Below, in pieces: positions 35,763-44,152 of a stretch of 64,000 nt of DNA. The notes below the pieces were generated by a model that searched no databases, was not told where the DNA came from, and was given only the letters and a program-made list of their open reading frames with translations. The translations under genes were made by a program, and so were the position numbers. Position 1 is the first letter of the stretch; every line of letters starts with the position of its first letter. The stretch spans positions 23,728 to 87,727 of the forward strand of contig NZ_JAGSOV010000077.1 of NCBI RefSeq assembly GCF_023898865.1, read 5' to 3'. Source of the stretch: Pseudonocardia humida (lineage in GTDB: Bacteria > Actinomycetota > Actinomycetes > Mycobacteriales > Pseudonocardiaceae).

Positions 35763-37703
35763 TCAGCCGACGGCGGCCAGGTCGTCGGCGCGGGCGTCGC
35801 CGCGGCGCTGGGCCTCGGCGTCCACCCCCAGCATCGGCGCGGCAAGCCACGGCTCGGGGATGCCGAAGCCGTCGACCAGGGCCCGGGCGTGCGGGCGCAC
35901 CTCGGCGCACAGCGCGTTGACCGCGGCGACGAGGACCTTCGTCCGGGCGGCCGTCAGGTAGCCGTGCTCGACGTACCACGCCCGCTCGGCCTCCAGCCGC
36001 GACAGCGCGTGCAGCGAGCAGAGGCGGTCGAGCAGCTCGCGCACCGCGGGGTCCTCGACGCGCTCGACGGCCTCGGCGGAGGCGTCGAGCACGACCCGGT
36101 CGACGTGGGCCCGCGCCGCCTGCAGCAGGTGGTCCTGCGCGCCGTTGAACACCGCGAACCGGTCGGCGCCCGGGGCCAGCGCCCGGCGCATCCGCCGGGC
36201 CGCGCCGGCGAGCAGGTGCTCCTCGCGGGCCCGGAACAGCCGCCGCTGGTGGGCGCGCTCGCGCAGGTCGCCGCGGCTGAGCAGGGTGCGCAGCCCGGTC
36301 CGCTCGGCGACGGTGTCGGCGGCCAGCCCGGCGGCGAACCCGGCCTTGCGCAGCGGGTCGAGGCGACCGACGCGGTGGGCGTGGTCCGAGAGCAGCGTCT
36401 TGGCCACCAGCTGCAGCAGGACGGTGTTGTCGCCCTCGAACGTGGTGAACACGTCGGTGTCGGCCTTGAGCTGGGGCAGCTGGTTCTCCGCCAGGTAGCC
36501 GGCCCCGCCGCAGGCCTCCCGGCAGGTCTGGATGGTCGCCGTGGCGTGCCAGGTGGCGATCGCCTTGATCCCGGCGGCGCGGGTCTCCAGCTCGCGCTGC
36601 CCGGCCTCGTCCCGCTCGCCGCCGGGCGCCTGCAGGGCGTGCATCCGCCCGACCAGGTCCTCCTGGGCGAACTGCATCGCGTAGGTGGTGGCCAGGGCGG
36701 GCAGCAGCTTGCGCTGGTGGACGAGGTAGTCCAGCAGCACGACCTCCTCGCCGCTGGTCGGGTCGGTGAACTGGCGGCGCAGGTCGCCGTAGCGCACGGC
36801 GATCGCCAGCGCCTTCTGGGTGGCCGCGCCGGCGCCGCCGGCCACGCTGATCCGCCCGCGCACGAGGGTGCCGAGCATCGTGAAGAAGCGGCGGGTCGGG
36901 TTGTCGATCGGGCTGGAGTAGGTGCCGTCCTCGGCGACGTCGCCGTAGCGGTCGAGCAGGTTCTCCCGCGGCACCCGCACGGAGTCGAACACGAGCCGTC
37001 CGTTGTCGACGCCGTTGAGCCCGGCCTTGCGCCCGCAGTCGGAGATGGTGACGCCGGGCAGCGCGGCGCCGGACGCGTCGCGGATGGGCACGAGCAGGGC
37101 GTGCACGCCGTGGCTCTCACCCCGGGTGACCAGCTGGGCGAACACGACGGCCACCCGGCCGTCGCGGGCGGCGTTGCCGATGTAGTCCTTGCGGGCGGCG
37201 GCGTCGGGGGTGTGCACGACGAACTCGCGGGTGTCCGGGTCGTAGGTGGCGGTGGTGCGCAGGTGCTGCACGTCGGAGCCGTGCCCGGTCTCGGTCATGG
37301 CGAAGCAGCCCGGCAGCTCGCCGGTGATGATCCGCTCCAGGTGCCGGGCGTGGTGGCGCTCGGTGCCCAGCGCCTGCACCGCGCCGCCGAACAGCCCCCA
37401 CTGCACGCCCGCCTTGACCAGCAGCGACAGGTCGCCGTAGCCGAGCATCTGGAACCCGGTCACCACGGCGCCGACGTCGCCGCGCCCGCCGCGGGCGGCG
37501 TCGAAGCCGGTCCGGGGGCGTCCACTCTCGGCGATCAGGCGCATGCCGTGGGCGACGCGGTCGCGGTGCTGCTCGGTGGTCAGGTCGGGGTCGGGCAGCA
37601 GGCGCTGCTGGCCCAGCTGCGCGCGGACCTCGTCGCGGACGGCGGACCAGCGCCCGTCCAGGACGCGGCGGATCGCGAGCGGGTCGATCTCGGGGGTGGT
37701 CAT
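35763..37703 (-). CDS. Acyl-CoA oxidase/dehydrogenase
   Basis: A 646-residue acyl-CoA oxidase-type flavoprotein: FAMTETGHGSDVQHL (FAD/substrate site), CGRKAGLNGVDNGRLVFDSVRVPRENLLDRY, FTMLGTLVRGRISVAGGA, and REACGGAGYL followed by FEGDNTVLLQLVAK, the ACOX signature. The length matches peroxisomal-type ACOX rather than the ~390-residue acyl-CoA dehydrogenases. It would oxidise acyl-CoA to enoyl-CoA with O2. ATG at 37703 with GGAGG upstream, overlapping the TetR stop (ATGA), so the TetR gene and this one form an operon. Confidence 0.93.
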   Translation of the reverse strand: MTTPEIDPLAIRRVLDGRWSAVRDEVRAQLGQQRLLPDPDLTTEQHRDRVAHGMRLIAESGRPRTGFDAARGGRGDVGAVVTGFQMLGYGDLSLLVKAGVQWGLFGGAVQALGTERHHARHLERIITGELPGCFAMTETGHGSDVQHLRTTATYDPDTREFVVHTPDAAARKDYIGNAARDGRVAVVFAQLVTRGESHGVHALLVPIRDASGAALPGVTISDCGRKAGLNGVDNGRLVFDSVRVPRENLLDRYGDVAEDGTYSSPIDNPTRRFFTMLGTLVRGRISVAGGAGAATQKALAIAVRYGDLRRQFTDPTSGEEVVLLDYLVHQRKLLPALATTYAMQFAQEDLVGRMHALQAPGGERDEAGQRELETRAAGIKAIATWHATATIQTCREACGGAGYLAENQLPQLKADTDVFTTFEGDNTVLLQLVAKTLLSDHAHRVGRLDPLRKAGFAAGLAADTVAERTGLRTLLSRGDLRERAHQRRLFRAREEHLLAGAARRMRRALAPGADRFAVFNGAQDHLLQAARAHVDRVVLDASAEAVERVEDPAVRELLDRLCSLHALSRLEAERAWYVEHGYLTAARTKVLVAAVNALCAEVRPHARALVDGFGIPEPWLAAPMLGVDAEAQRRGDARADDLAAVG

Positions 37704-38356
37704 GCGGTGACCTCCTTCGGTCGGGGGAGCACGCCGGACAGACCGGCCCAGGCGAGGTCGGTGAGGTGGGCGGCGAGCTGGTCGCGGGACATGGCGGCGG
37801 GGTGGGCGAGCCAGTTGTCGGTGGCGGCGTGCACCAGCCCGACCAGGCCGTGCCCCCAGGGCGCCGCGGCGGTGGTGTCGCGGCCGTGGGCGGCCAGGTG
37901 GGCCGCGATGACGACGGCGGCCTCGGCGCCGATGCGCGAGACGAGGTCGCCCACCGGGTCGCCGCCCCCGCGCACCAGGTCGCGCTCGAGCAGCGGCCGG
38001 TGCACGACGTAGCGGTAGACCTCGGGGTCGGCCTCGACCAGGCGCAGGTACTCCGCGATCGCGGCGGTGGCCATCGCCCGCGAGCCGCCCGCCGGGTCCG
38101 CCGCGTCCATGGCCGCGCGGACGTGCCGCACGACGGACTCGGCCACGCGCGCGCAGACCGCGGTGTAGAGGTCGGCGCGGTCGGCGAAGTGCCGGTAGAC
38201 GACGGTCTTGCTGGTGCCCGCACCGGCCGCGACGTCGTCCATGCCCGCGCCGGCGCCGTGCTCGCGGACGGCGGCCAGCGCGGCCTCGACGAGCTCGGCG
38301 CGGCGCGCACTGCGATGGGCGTCCCAACGAGTGCTCCGGCGGTCCCGCGTGGTCAT
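37700..38356 (-). CDS. TetR family regulator of the acyl-CoA oxidase operon
   Basis: A 218-residue TetR regulator with HTH RAELVEAALAAVREHGAGAG, MDDVAAGAGTSKTVVYRHFA, DRADLY, followed by an all-helical ligand domain. ATG at 38356 is seven bases after TACCGT on the minus strand, so leaderless. It overlaps the acyl-CoA oxidase start, a common layout for fatty-acid-responsive repressors that sense acyl-CoA. No clear palindrome was found in its promoter, although the stretch 38384-38404 is relatively AT-rich. Confidence 0.9.
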   Translation of the reverse strand: MTTRDRRSTRWDAHRSARRAELVEAALAAVREHGAGAGMDDVAAGAGTSKTVVYRHFADRADLYTAVCARVAESVVRHVRAAMDAADPAGGSRAMATAAIAEYLRLVEADPEVYRYVVHRPLLERDLVRGGGDPVGDLVSRIGAEAAVVIAAHLAAHGRDTTAAAPWGHGLVGLVHAATDNWLAHPAAMSRDQLAAHLTDLAWAGLSGVLPRPKEVTA

Positions 38357-38444
38357 GGGACCGACGGTACCGCGTACTCCGGGTATCGGCTACTGACGGG
38401 TAACTTGTCTGGTCGGACAGGCGCCGCTCCCCGTGTCGACCGGC

Positions 38445-38561
38445 TCACTCCTCGGTGTCGGACGCGGGTGCGACCACCCCCCGGTCGGTGATCCAGCCGT
38501 AGCCGATCAGCAGCCCGACGACGACGATCAGGACCAGGACGACGATGGCGACTGCGGTCAT
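38445..38561 (-). CDS. 38-residue single-span membrane peptide
   Basis: A tiny ORF from ATG 38561: MTAVAIVVLVLIVVVGLLIG, then YGWITDRGVV and an acidic tail. One transmembrane helix (3-20) and a short cytosolic tail. The composition differs sharply from antisense shadow frames, which supports a real gene. It lies divergent from kduD and downstream of nothing recognisable. No family recognised; small membrane peptides of this form are common in actinobacteria and often modulate a larger partner. Confidence 0.6.
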   Translation of the reverse strand: MTAVAIVVLVLIVVVGLLIGYGWITDRGVVAPASDTEE

Positions 38562-38657
38562 GCCGGCATCGTGCCCGCCCCGGGTAGATTGCGCGAGATC
38601 GGCCTCCGGGCCGGCCGCGGCGCCGGACCCGGCCCGGCGAGCACGGGAGCGGCACCG

Positions 38658-39419
38658 GTGACCCTCGACCTGTTCGACCTGACCGGCCGCGTCGCCGTGG
38701 TCACCGGCGCGCGTCGCGGCATCGGGCTGGCGATCGCCGAGGCGCTGGCCCGGGCCGGGGCCGACGTCATCGCGGCCAGCGCGGGCCAGGAGCGCGACGG
38801 CAGCGAGGTCGAGCGCCGGGTGCGGGCCGCGGGCCGGTCCTTCCGCGGCCACCGGCTCGACCTCGCCGACCGCGCGGCCGTCACGGCCTTCGCCGCGGAG
38901 CTGGCCGACACCCCCGTCGACATCCTGGTCAACAACGCCGGCACCGTGCGGCGCGCCCCCGCCGCCGAGCACTCCGACGCCGACTTCGACCACGTGCTGG
39001 CGGTCGACCTGGCGAGCCAGTTCGTGCTGGCTCGCGAAGTCGGGCGACGGATGCTGGAGCGGGGCTCCGGGAAGATCATCTTCACCGCGTCGGTGCTGAG
39101 CTTCCAGGGCGGGGTCACCATCCCCGGCTACGCGGCGGCGAAATCGGGCGTCGCCGGGCTGACCCGCGCCCTGGCCAACGAGTGGGCCGGGCGCGGGGTC
39201 AACGTCAACGCGATCGTGCCCGGCTACATCACCACCGACAACACCCAGGCCCTGCAGGACGACCCGCAGCGCCACGCGGCGATCCTCGACCGCATCCCGG
39301 CCGGGCGCTGGGGCCGTCCCGAGGACCTCGCCGGCGTCGCCGTCTTCCTGGCCTCGGCCGCGTCGGACTACGTGCACGGCGCGCTGGTGCCCGTCGACGG
39401 GGGCTGGCTCGGCCGCTGA
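38658..39419 (+). CDS. kduD: 2-dehydro-3-deoxy-D-gluconate 5-dehydrogenase (KduD)
   Basis: A 253-residue SDR that matches KduD closely: LFDLTGRVAVVTGARRGIG at the N-terminus, NNAGTVRRAPAAEHS, SVLSFQGGVTIPGYAAAKSG (catalytic Ser/Tyr/Lys), VNAIVPGYITTDNTQALQDD, IPAGRWGRPEDLAG and the final VPVDGGWLGR. It interconverts 2-dehydro-3-deoxy-gluconate and 3-deoxy-glycero-hexodiulosonate in pectin/uronate catabolism. GTG at 38658 with GGGAG upstream; a -10 box TAGATT lies at 38585-38590. No other pectin genes are nearby, so it may act on a different sugar acid. Confidence 0.88.
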   Translation: MTLDLFDLTGRVAVVTGARRGIGLAIAEALARAGADVIAASAGQERDGSEVERRVRAAGRSFRGHRLDLADRAAVTAFAAELADTPVDILVNNAGTVRRAPAAEHSDADFDHVLAVDLASQFVLAREVGRRMLERGSGKIIFTASVLSFQGGVTIPGYAAAKSGVAGLTRALANEWAGRGVNVNAIVPGYITTDNTQALQDDPQRHAAILDRIPAGRWGRPEDLAGVAVFLASAASDYVHGALVPVDGGWLGR

Positions 39420-39531
39420 GCGGGCCGCGCCGGACCGGGTCAGGCCTCGCGCGGGGTGCCCCGGTCGCCCATCAGCCGGGTCACCTGGTGCGCGGACCCC
39501 GGTGGGAGCGTCGCTGCCCCATCCAGTGACC

Positions 39532-40560
39532 TCACCAGCCGCGCAGGTCGACCTCCCAGGTGTCGAGCACCTCGTCGCCGCGGACCAGGTGCATCCGCTC
39601 GTGCAGCGCGATCGTGGGGTCGACGTGCGCCGGCAGCACGTGCACGCGGTCGCCGACCGACGGCGGCGACCCGCCGCCGAAGGTCAGGTGCTCGTCGGAG
39701 CAGAACCAGACGCTCGCCCCGGGGACCGCGGGGTTGCCGTGGTCCATGCCCAGCGCCTTCAGCCCGACGTCGGCGACCGCCCAGCCCGGCGCGTCGCCGG
39801 CCGGGGCGGTGGCCGACACGACGGTGCCGAGCACGGTCAGCGCCTGGCGGAAGGGCAGCCCGGCGGCGGTGTAAGCGGTGTCCATCAGCGCGTAGGAGCC
39901 GGCCTGGACCTCGGTGACCCAGGTGTTCATCGCGTAGGTGCCGGTGCCGCCGCCGGAGACGACATCGCCGCCGACGTCGGCGTGCGCGGCCAGCAGCAGG
40001 GCCATGCACTCCTCGGTCCGGCGGGCCCGGTCGGCCGGGTCCGGGACCATCATCAGGTGGCCCTCGTAGCCCATGACGCCGCGCACTTCGACGCCCGAGG
40101 CGCGGGCGCGCTCGGCCAGCCACCCGGCCCGCTCGGGGGCGATCCCGCAGCGGGGCAGCCCCACGTTGACGTCGACCAGCACCTCGCGCACTCCCCCGGC
40201 CACCGCCGCGGCGAGGGTCTGCTCGGAGTCGACCGCGACGGTGATCCGCGCGCCCGCCTCGACCAGCGGCCCGAGCCTGCTCGCGTCGAGCACCTCGTTG
40301 GCCAGCAGCAGGTCCTCGCCCAGCCCGGCGGCCACCATGCCCTCGACCTCGCGGACGGTCGCGCAGGTGAAGCCGCGATGGCCGAGCGCGGCCTGGCGGG
40401 CCGCGAGCGCGGTCGTCTTGTGCGCCTTGACGTGCGGGCGCAGCCGCGGGCCGGGCAGCGCCGCGGCCATGTCGGCCAGGTTGGCCTCGAAGGCGTCCAG
40501 GTCGACCAGCAGGGCCGGGGTGGCCAGGTCGGCGACGTGCCGGAGCGTCCCAGCGGTCAT
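39532..40560 (-). CDS. D-threonine aldolase/deaminase-type PLP protein
   Basis: A 342-residue fold-type III PLP enzyme (alanine-racemase N-terminal barrel): DLATPALLVDLDAFEANL, PLP lysine in RPHVKAHKTT, ATVREVEGMVAAGL, GGTGTYAMN and a C-terminal metal-binding module with PAHVDPTIALHERMHLV. This combination marks D-threonine aldolase/D-serine dehydratase-like enzymes. The exact D-amino or hydroxy-amino acid is unknown. ATG at 40560 overlaps the lactone oxidase stop (ATGA), so they share a transcript. Convergent with kduD. Confidence 0.9.
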   Translation of the reverse strand: MTAGTLRHVADLATPALLVDLDAFEANLADMAAALPGPRLRPHVKAHKTTALAARQAALGHRGFTCATVREVEGMVAAGLGEDLLLANEVLDASRLGPLVEAGARITVAVDSEQTLAAAVAGGVREVLVDVNVGLPRCGIAPERAGWLAERARASGVEVRGVMGYEGHLMMVPDPADRARRTEECMALLLAAHADVGGDVVSGGGTGTYAMNTWVTEVQAGSYALMDTAYTAAGLPFRQALTVLGTVVSATAPAGDAPGWAVADVGLKALGMDHGNPAVPGASVWFCSDEHLTFGGGSPPSVGDRVHVLPAHVDPTIALHERMHLVRGDEVLDTWEVDLRGW

Positions 40561-41849
40561 CCCAGCACCCTCTCCAGGTAGGCGTTGCCGAACCGGCGCT
40601 GCGGGTCCAGCTTCTCGCGCAGCGCGGCGACGTCGTCGAAGGCCGGGTAGGCGGTGCGCAGGTGCTCGGCGGTGCGGGTGTGCAGCTTGCCCCAGTGCGG
40701 GCGCCCGCCCAGCGCGACCATCACCGACTCGACCGCGCTGAAGTAGGCCTCGTGCGGCTGCCCGCGGTGGACGTGCACCGCGAGGTAGGCCGACTCGCGA
40801 CCGGTCGCGGTGGACAGCGGGACGTCGTCGGCCGCGGCGACCCGCACCTCGACCGGGAAGCTCACCGCCCTGGCGTGCCGCTCGACCGCGGCCCGCACCC
40901 CGGCGAAGGCCTCGGGCAGCGCCTCGCGCGGGACGGCGTACTCCATCTCCAGGAACCGCACCCGCCGCGGGCTGGTGAACACCCGGTAGGACCGGTCGAC
41001 GTACTCCCCCGCGGCGAACTGCCCGGCCACCACCCGGTTGAGCCGGGGCACCGCGCGCGGCAGCACCCGCCCGACCCGGCAGACCACCTCGAACCCGGCG
41101 TTGCCCAGCAGGTCGTCGCCGACCCACTCGGCCACCCGGCCGCGGGCCGGCCCGCCCTCGGCGGACGTGCGGTTGTTGGCCTTGGTCGCGGCCACGTCGG
41201 TGTGCGGGAACCAGTAGAACTCGAAGTGCTCGTTGGTCGCGACCAGCTCGTCGAGCCCGGCGAGCACCCGGTCCAGCGGCTGCGCGGCCTCCCTGGCGTG
41301 CAGCATGAACGCCGGCACGGCCTGCAGCGTCACCTCGACCAGCACGCCGAACGCGCCCAGCCCCAGCCGGGCCACCCCGAACAGCTCCGGCTCGACCTCG
41401 GCCGAGCAGTCCACCGCCGAGCCGTCGGCCAGCACGATCCGGCACCCCACGACCTGCGCCGCCAACCCCGGGAACGCCGCCCCGGTGCCGTGCGTGCCGG
41501 TCGAGATCGCGCCGGCCACGGTCTGCGCGTCGATGTCGCCCAGGTTCGGCAGCGCCAGCCCGTGGCGCCACAGCAGCGCGTTGAGCACCCGCAGGGTCAT
41601 CCCGGCCGGCACGGTGGCCCGCCGGGCGGCCGGGTCGATCCGCAGGCCGACCGGATCGGACGGGAGCAGCACCGCCACCCCGTCGGGCACGCCGACCCCG
41701 GTGAACGAGTGCCCCGAGCCCAGCGCCTTGACCCGCAGGCCCTCGGCGGCGGCGGTGCGCACGGCGTCGACGACGTCGGCGGTGTCGCGGGCGCGGACCG
41801 TCCGGACGGGATCGGTGCGCTGGTTGCCGGCCCAGTTCTGCCAGCTCAC
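40557..41849 (-). CDS. FAD-linked sugar-lactone/alditol oxidase
   Basis: A 430-residue VAO/PCMH-fold oxidase. GTG at 41849 has AGGAGG five bases upstream; the longer frame to 42023 is rejected. FAD domain: GSGHSFTGVGVPDGV (His is the usual covalent FAD site), LPNLGDIDAQTVAGAISTGT, HGTGAAFPGL; C-terminal ALO domain ends HWGKLHTRTAEHLRTAYPAF. The family includes L-gulono- and D-arabinono-1,4-lactone oxidases and alditol oxidases; specificity cannot be fixed. Co-transcribed with the PLP enzyme; a perfect palindrome lies 98 bp upstream. Confidence 0.9.
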   Translation of the reverse strand: MSWQNWAGNQRTDPVRTVRARDTADVVDAVRTAAAEGLRVKALGSGHSFTGVGVPDGVAVLLPSDPVGLRIDPAARRATVPAGMTLRVLNALLWRHGLALPNLGDIDAQTVAGAISTGTHGTGAAFPGLAAQVVGCRIVLADGSAVDCSAEVEPELFGVARLGLGAFGVLVEVTLQAVPAFMLHAREAAQPLDRVLAGLDELVATNEHFEFYWFPHTDVAATKANNRTSAEGGPARGRVAEWVGDDLLGNAGFEVVCRVGRVLPRAVPRLNRVVAGQFAAGEYVDRSYRVFTSPRRVRFLEMEYAVPREALPEAFAGVRAAVERHARAVSFPVEVRVAAADDVPLSTATGRESAYLAVHVHRGQPHEAYFSAVESVMVALGGRPHWGKLHTRTAEHLRTAYPAFDDVAALREKLDPQRRFGNAYLERVLG

Positions 41850-41946
41850 TCGGACCTCCTGCGCGGTGTTCCGGGCGGACGGCGTGGATCTCCGGCCGGT
41901 GGGACGCAGATGATCGTGCGGCCCGGGCCCTTCTGTGTCAATCGTC

Positions 41947-41962
41947 TGGGACAGTCGTCCCA
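41947..41962 (-). promoter_or_regulatory. Palindrome upstream of the lactone oxidase operon
   Basis: TGGGACAGTCGTCCCA: perfect arms TGGGAC/GTCCCA with a 4-nt spacer, 98 bp before the GTG at 41849 and 22 bp past the NTF2-like stop. A likely operator; no regulator is adjacent. Confidence 0.5.
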
Positions 41963-41983
41963 CACCTGGTACCGGAGCCGGGG

Positions 41984-42364
41984 CTACCCGACCGGCCCCG
42001 CGTGCCCGGCCAGGCACACCCACCGCCCCCGCAGCCGCACCCAGGTCTGCGTCACCGGCATCCGCAGGGTCCGCCGCCCGTCGCCCGGGTCGAGGTCGTC
42101 CACGACGGTGCCGGTCAGCACGGCCGTGTCGCCCACCACGACGACGTCGGGATCCTCCAGGCCCTGCCCGTACCAGCGCACCGCGGCCGCGGTGTTCGAC
42201 CGCACGTAGGCGTCGCGGTGCTGCACCGCCCCGCGGTGGGAGGTCCAGCGGAACCGGGGGTGCAGCAGCGCCTCCAGCGCCGAGGTGTCGCGCTCGGCCA
42301 ACGCCTCGGCGCGCGCCCGGGCCGCCGACAGCACTGCCGCGATGTCGGTCTCCGACGCGGTCAC
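41984..42364 (-). CDS. NTF2-like (DUF4440/SnoaL) protein
   Basis: A 126-residue NTF2-like protein: IAAVLSAARARAEALAERD, LHPRFRWTSHRGAVQHRDAY, VVGDTAVLTGTVVDDLDPGDG and PVTQTWVRLRGRWVCLAGHAG. GTG at 42364 overlaps the stop of the upstream glycosylase-like gene (GTGA), so they are co-translated. The fold supports ligand binding or isomerase activity; no function assigned. Unrelated in sequence detail to the NTF2-like protein at 35361. Confidence 0.85.
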   Translation of the reverse strand: MTASETDIAAVLSAARARAEALAERDTSALEALLHPRFRWTSHRGAVQHRDAYVRSNTAAAVRWYGQGLEDPDVVVVGDTAVLTGTVVDDLDPGDGRRTLRMPVTQTWVRLRGRWVCLAGHAGPVG

Positions 42365-42864
42365 GATGACGACCGGGCGGCCCGGCGCCGCTCGGCCTCG
42401 ACCGCCTTCGCCGAGCGCACCGGCCACACGTAGGGCAGGTCGTCGGGGACGCCGGGGAACCGCGCGCCGTACCAGCCCGGGTCCTTGCGCAGCAGCGCCG
42501 AGCGGTGGCTGCGGTGCAGCGCCTCGTCGCCCAGCCACGCCGGCAGCGCGCCGACCTCGGCCAGCTCGGCCTGCGTGCGGACGGTGCGGATCCCCGCCCC
42601 GCTCAGCTCGTAGCGGATGCTCGCCCCGCACGTGTCGCCGAAGCCGCGCGCGACCCACTCCGCCACGACGTCCAGGCCGTAGCGGCCCAGCGCCTCGAGG
42701 TGCCCGCGCCACATCAGCACCGCGGGGTGGCTCTGCCAGCCGTAGCCGGGCACCGTCGTGGCGCGCACCACCTGCAGGGTCTCGACCCGCTGCTTGCCCA
42801 GCCGCTTCGGGTCGAGCGCGGCCGCGCTGGCCGCGAAGTCCGGGTGGGGCAGGAACGTCTGCAC
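42361..42864 (-). CDS. MSMEG_6728-type pyrimidine-dimer glycosylase-like protein
   Basis: A 167-residue protein with the Pyr_excise-like pattern: QTFLPHPDFAASAAALDPKR, LGKQRVETLQVVRATTVPGY, GWQSHPAVLMWRGHLEALGR and ALHRSHRSALLRKDPGWYG. This is the MSMEG_6728 family, distantly related to T4 endonuclease V; DNA-repair activity is inferred from the fold and not established. GTG at 42864, four bases after the stop of the PRC/DUF2382 gene, so part of the same transcript. Confidence 0.85.
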   Translation of the reverse strand: MQTFLPHPDFAASAAALDPKRLGKQRVETLQVVRATTVPGYGWQSHPAVLMWRGHLEALGRYGLDVVAEWVARGFGDTCGASIRYELSGAGIRTVRTQAELAEVGALPAWLGDEALHRSHRSALLRKDPGWYGARFPGVPDDLPYVWPVRSAKAVEAERRRAARSSS

Positions 42865-42868
42865 CGCC

Positions 42869-43582
42869 TCAGCCCCGGTGGTCCTGCGCCACGTCGAGGA
42901 CCTCGCGCCGGACCACGCCGCGCACCTCCTGGGGCTCGGTGACGACGCTGCGCACCACCCGCACGCGCTCCACCGGCACGACCTCCTTGGTGACCACGAC
43001 CCGCTCCTCGTGCCGCACGAGCTCGAGCACCTGCTCGCCGACCGGCGCCTGCTCCCCGGCGGGCAGCGCCACCCGCTCGCCCGGCGGGACCTCCTCGTGC
43101 TCGACGGTGATCTCCTCGCGGGTGACCTCCACGGTGAAGGTCCGCTCCTCGGTGACCAGGTGCTTGCGCACCCGCACGCGGCCGGTCACGACGGTGTCGG
43201 TGAGGACCCGCAGCCGCTCCTCGTGGCGGACCATCCAGCCCGGGCCCTCCTCGGGCGGCGCGGGCGGTCGCGGGGCGCGCTGCGCGTAGTGGTGGCCGAG
43301 GCGGGCGACGTCGTCGTGGGAGAGGTCGACGGCCGGGTCGTAGGCCGGGGCCGTGCGCAGCTGCTCGGCGTCGTAGGGCACGCGGATACCCGCGCCGTCG
43401 ACGGAGACCCGGTCGAGCGGGACGAGCGCGGTCGCCCCCCCGCCCACGTCGACCGCCGCCCACGTGGCCGCACCGCTCGTGGGTTCGGTGTAGACCGTGC
43501 TCACGCGGCCCAGCGGTTCGCCGGCCGCCCCGGACACCGCGCATCCGACCCACGACCGCGGATCGGCACTGGGGTTGGTCAC
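42869..43582 (-). CDS. PRC-barrel/DUF2382 stress protein
   Basis: A 237-residue protein: N-terminal PRC-barrel-like domain (WVGCAVSGAAGEPLGRVSTV ... DRVSVDGAGIRVPYD, residues 10-75) and a C-terminal DUF2382 domain (~115-230) rich in RHEERL, RKHLVTEERTFTVEVTREEI and VERVRVVRSVV. DUF2382/YsnF proteins accumulate in general stress responses in actinobacteria; mechanism unknown. GTG start at 43582. First of a three-gene run with the glycosylase-like and NTF2-like genes. Confidence 0.9.
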   Translation of the reverse strand: MTNPSADPRSWVGCAVSGAAGEPLGRVSTVYTEPTSGAATWAAVDVGGGATALVPLDRVSVDGAGIRVPYDAEQLRTAPAYDPAVDLSHDDVARLGHHYAQRAPRPPAPPEEGPGWMVRHEERLRVLTDTVVTGRVRVRKHLVTEERTFTVEVTREEITVEHEEVPPGERVALPAGEQAPVGEQVLELVRHEERVVVTKEVVPVERVRVVRSVVTEPQEVRGVVRREVLDVAQDHRG

Positions 43583-43661
43583 CTGGGCTGCCCCTTCCGT
43601 CGTCGACGGCTCCGTCGACCGGACACCGCCTTCACCGCCCGGGTACCCCGCTCCGCGCGAC

Positions 43662-44132
43662 TCAGCCCTCGGTCGGGGCGGCGTTGAGGTCCAGCCACAT
43701 CCCCAGCAGGTGCAGCACGTCGACCGAGACCAGCACGTCGTGCGAGCGGCGGGCGGTGTCGGCCGTGCCGGGCAGCGCGATGCCGCGCCAGTACGGGGGC
43801 GGGCCCACCGCGCCGTCGACCCGGATCCGCGTGGGCCCGACCGAGACGTCCAGGGAGATGCGGTGCAGCCCGACGATCCCGCCGAACGCCTTGCGCGGCC
43901 ACACCAGGATCGAGCCCGCCGTGGGCAGGTGGACCTGGCCGTCGAGCAGGTCGCCGTCCACGGTGAACTGCAGCGGACCCTCCGCCGTGCGCCGCCAGTG
44001 CCCCAGCAGCGGGAGGCTGCGCGCGGGCGAGCCGTCCCGGTCGACCCGCAGCACCACCGTCACCTGCGGGTCCGGCTCCGCCTCCGCCTCCGGCCCGGCC
44101 ACCCCCGCCCCGGCCGGGGTCCCATCGGCCAC
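43662..44132 (-). CDS. Unrecognised beta-rich protein of the GTPase cassette
   Basis: A 156-residue protein from GTG 44132, with an acidic Ala/Glu/Pro N-terminus, then alternating hydrophobic strands (VTVVLRVDRDG, PLQFTVDGDLLDGQVHLP, ISLDVSVGPTRIRVDGA) and a final VDVLHLLGMWLDL helix. No known domain recognised. It begins 21 bp after the stop of the tail-anchored protein gene and is the last gene of the GTPase cassette. Start choice is uncertain because no ribosome site is obvious. Confidence 0.65.
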   Translation of the reverse strand: MADGTPAGAGVAGPEAEAEPDPQVTVVLRVDRDGSPARSLPLLGHWRRTAEGPLQFTVDGDLLDGQVHLPTAGSILVWPRKAFGGIVGLHRISLDVSVGPTRIRVDGAVGPPPYWRGIALPGTADTARRSHDVLVSVDVLHLLGMWLDLNAAPTEG

Positions 44133-44152
44133 CTCGGCAGCGGCCTCGTCGG

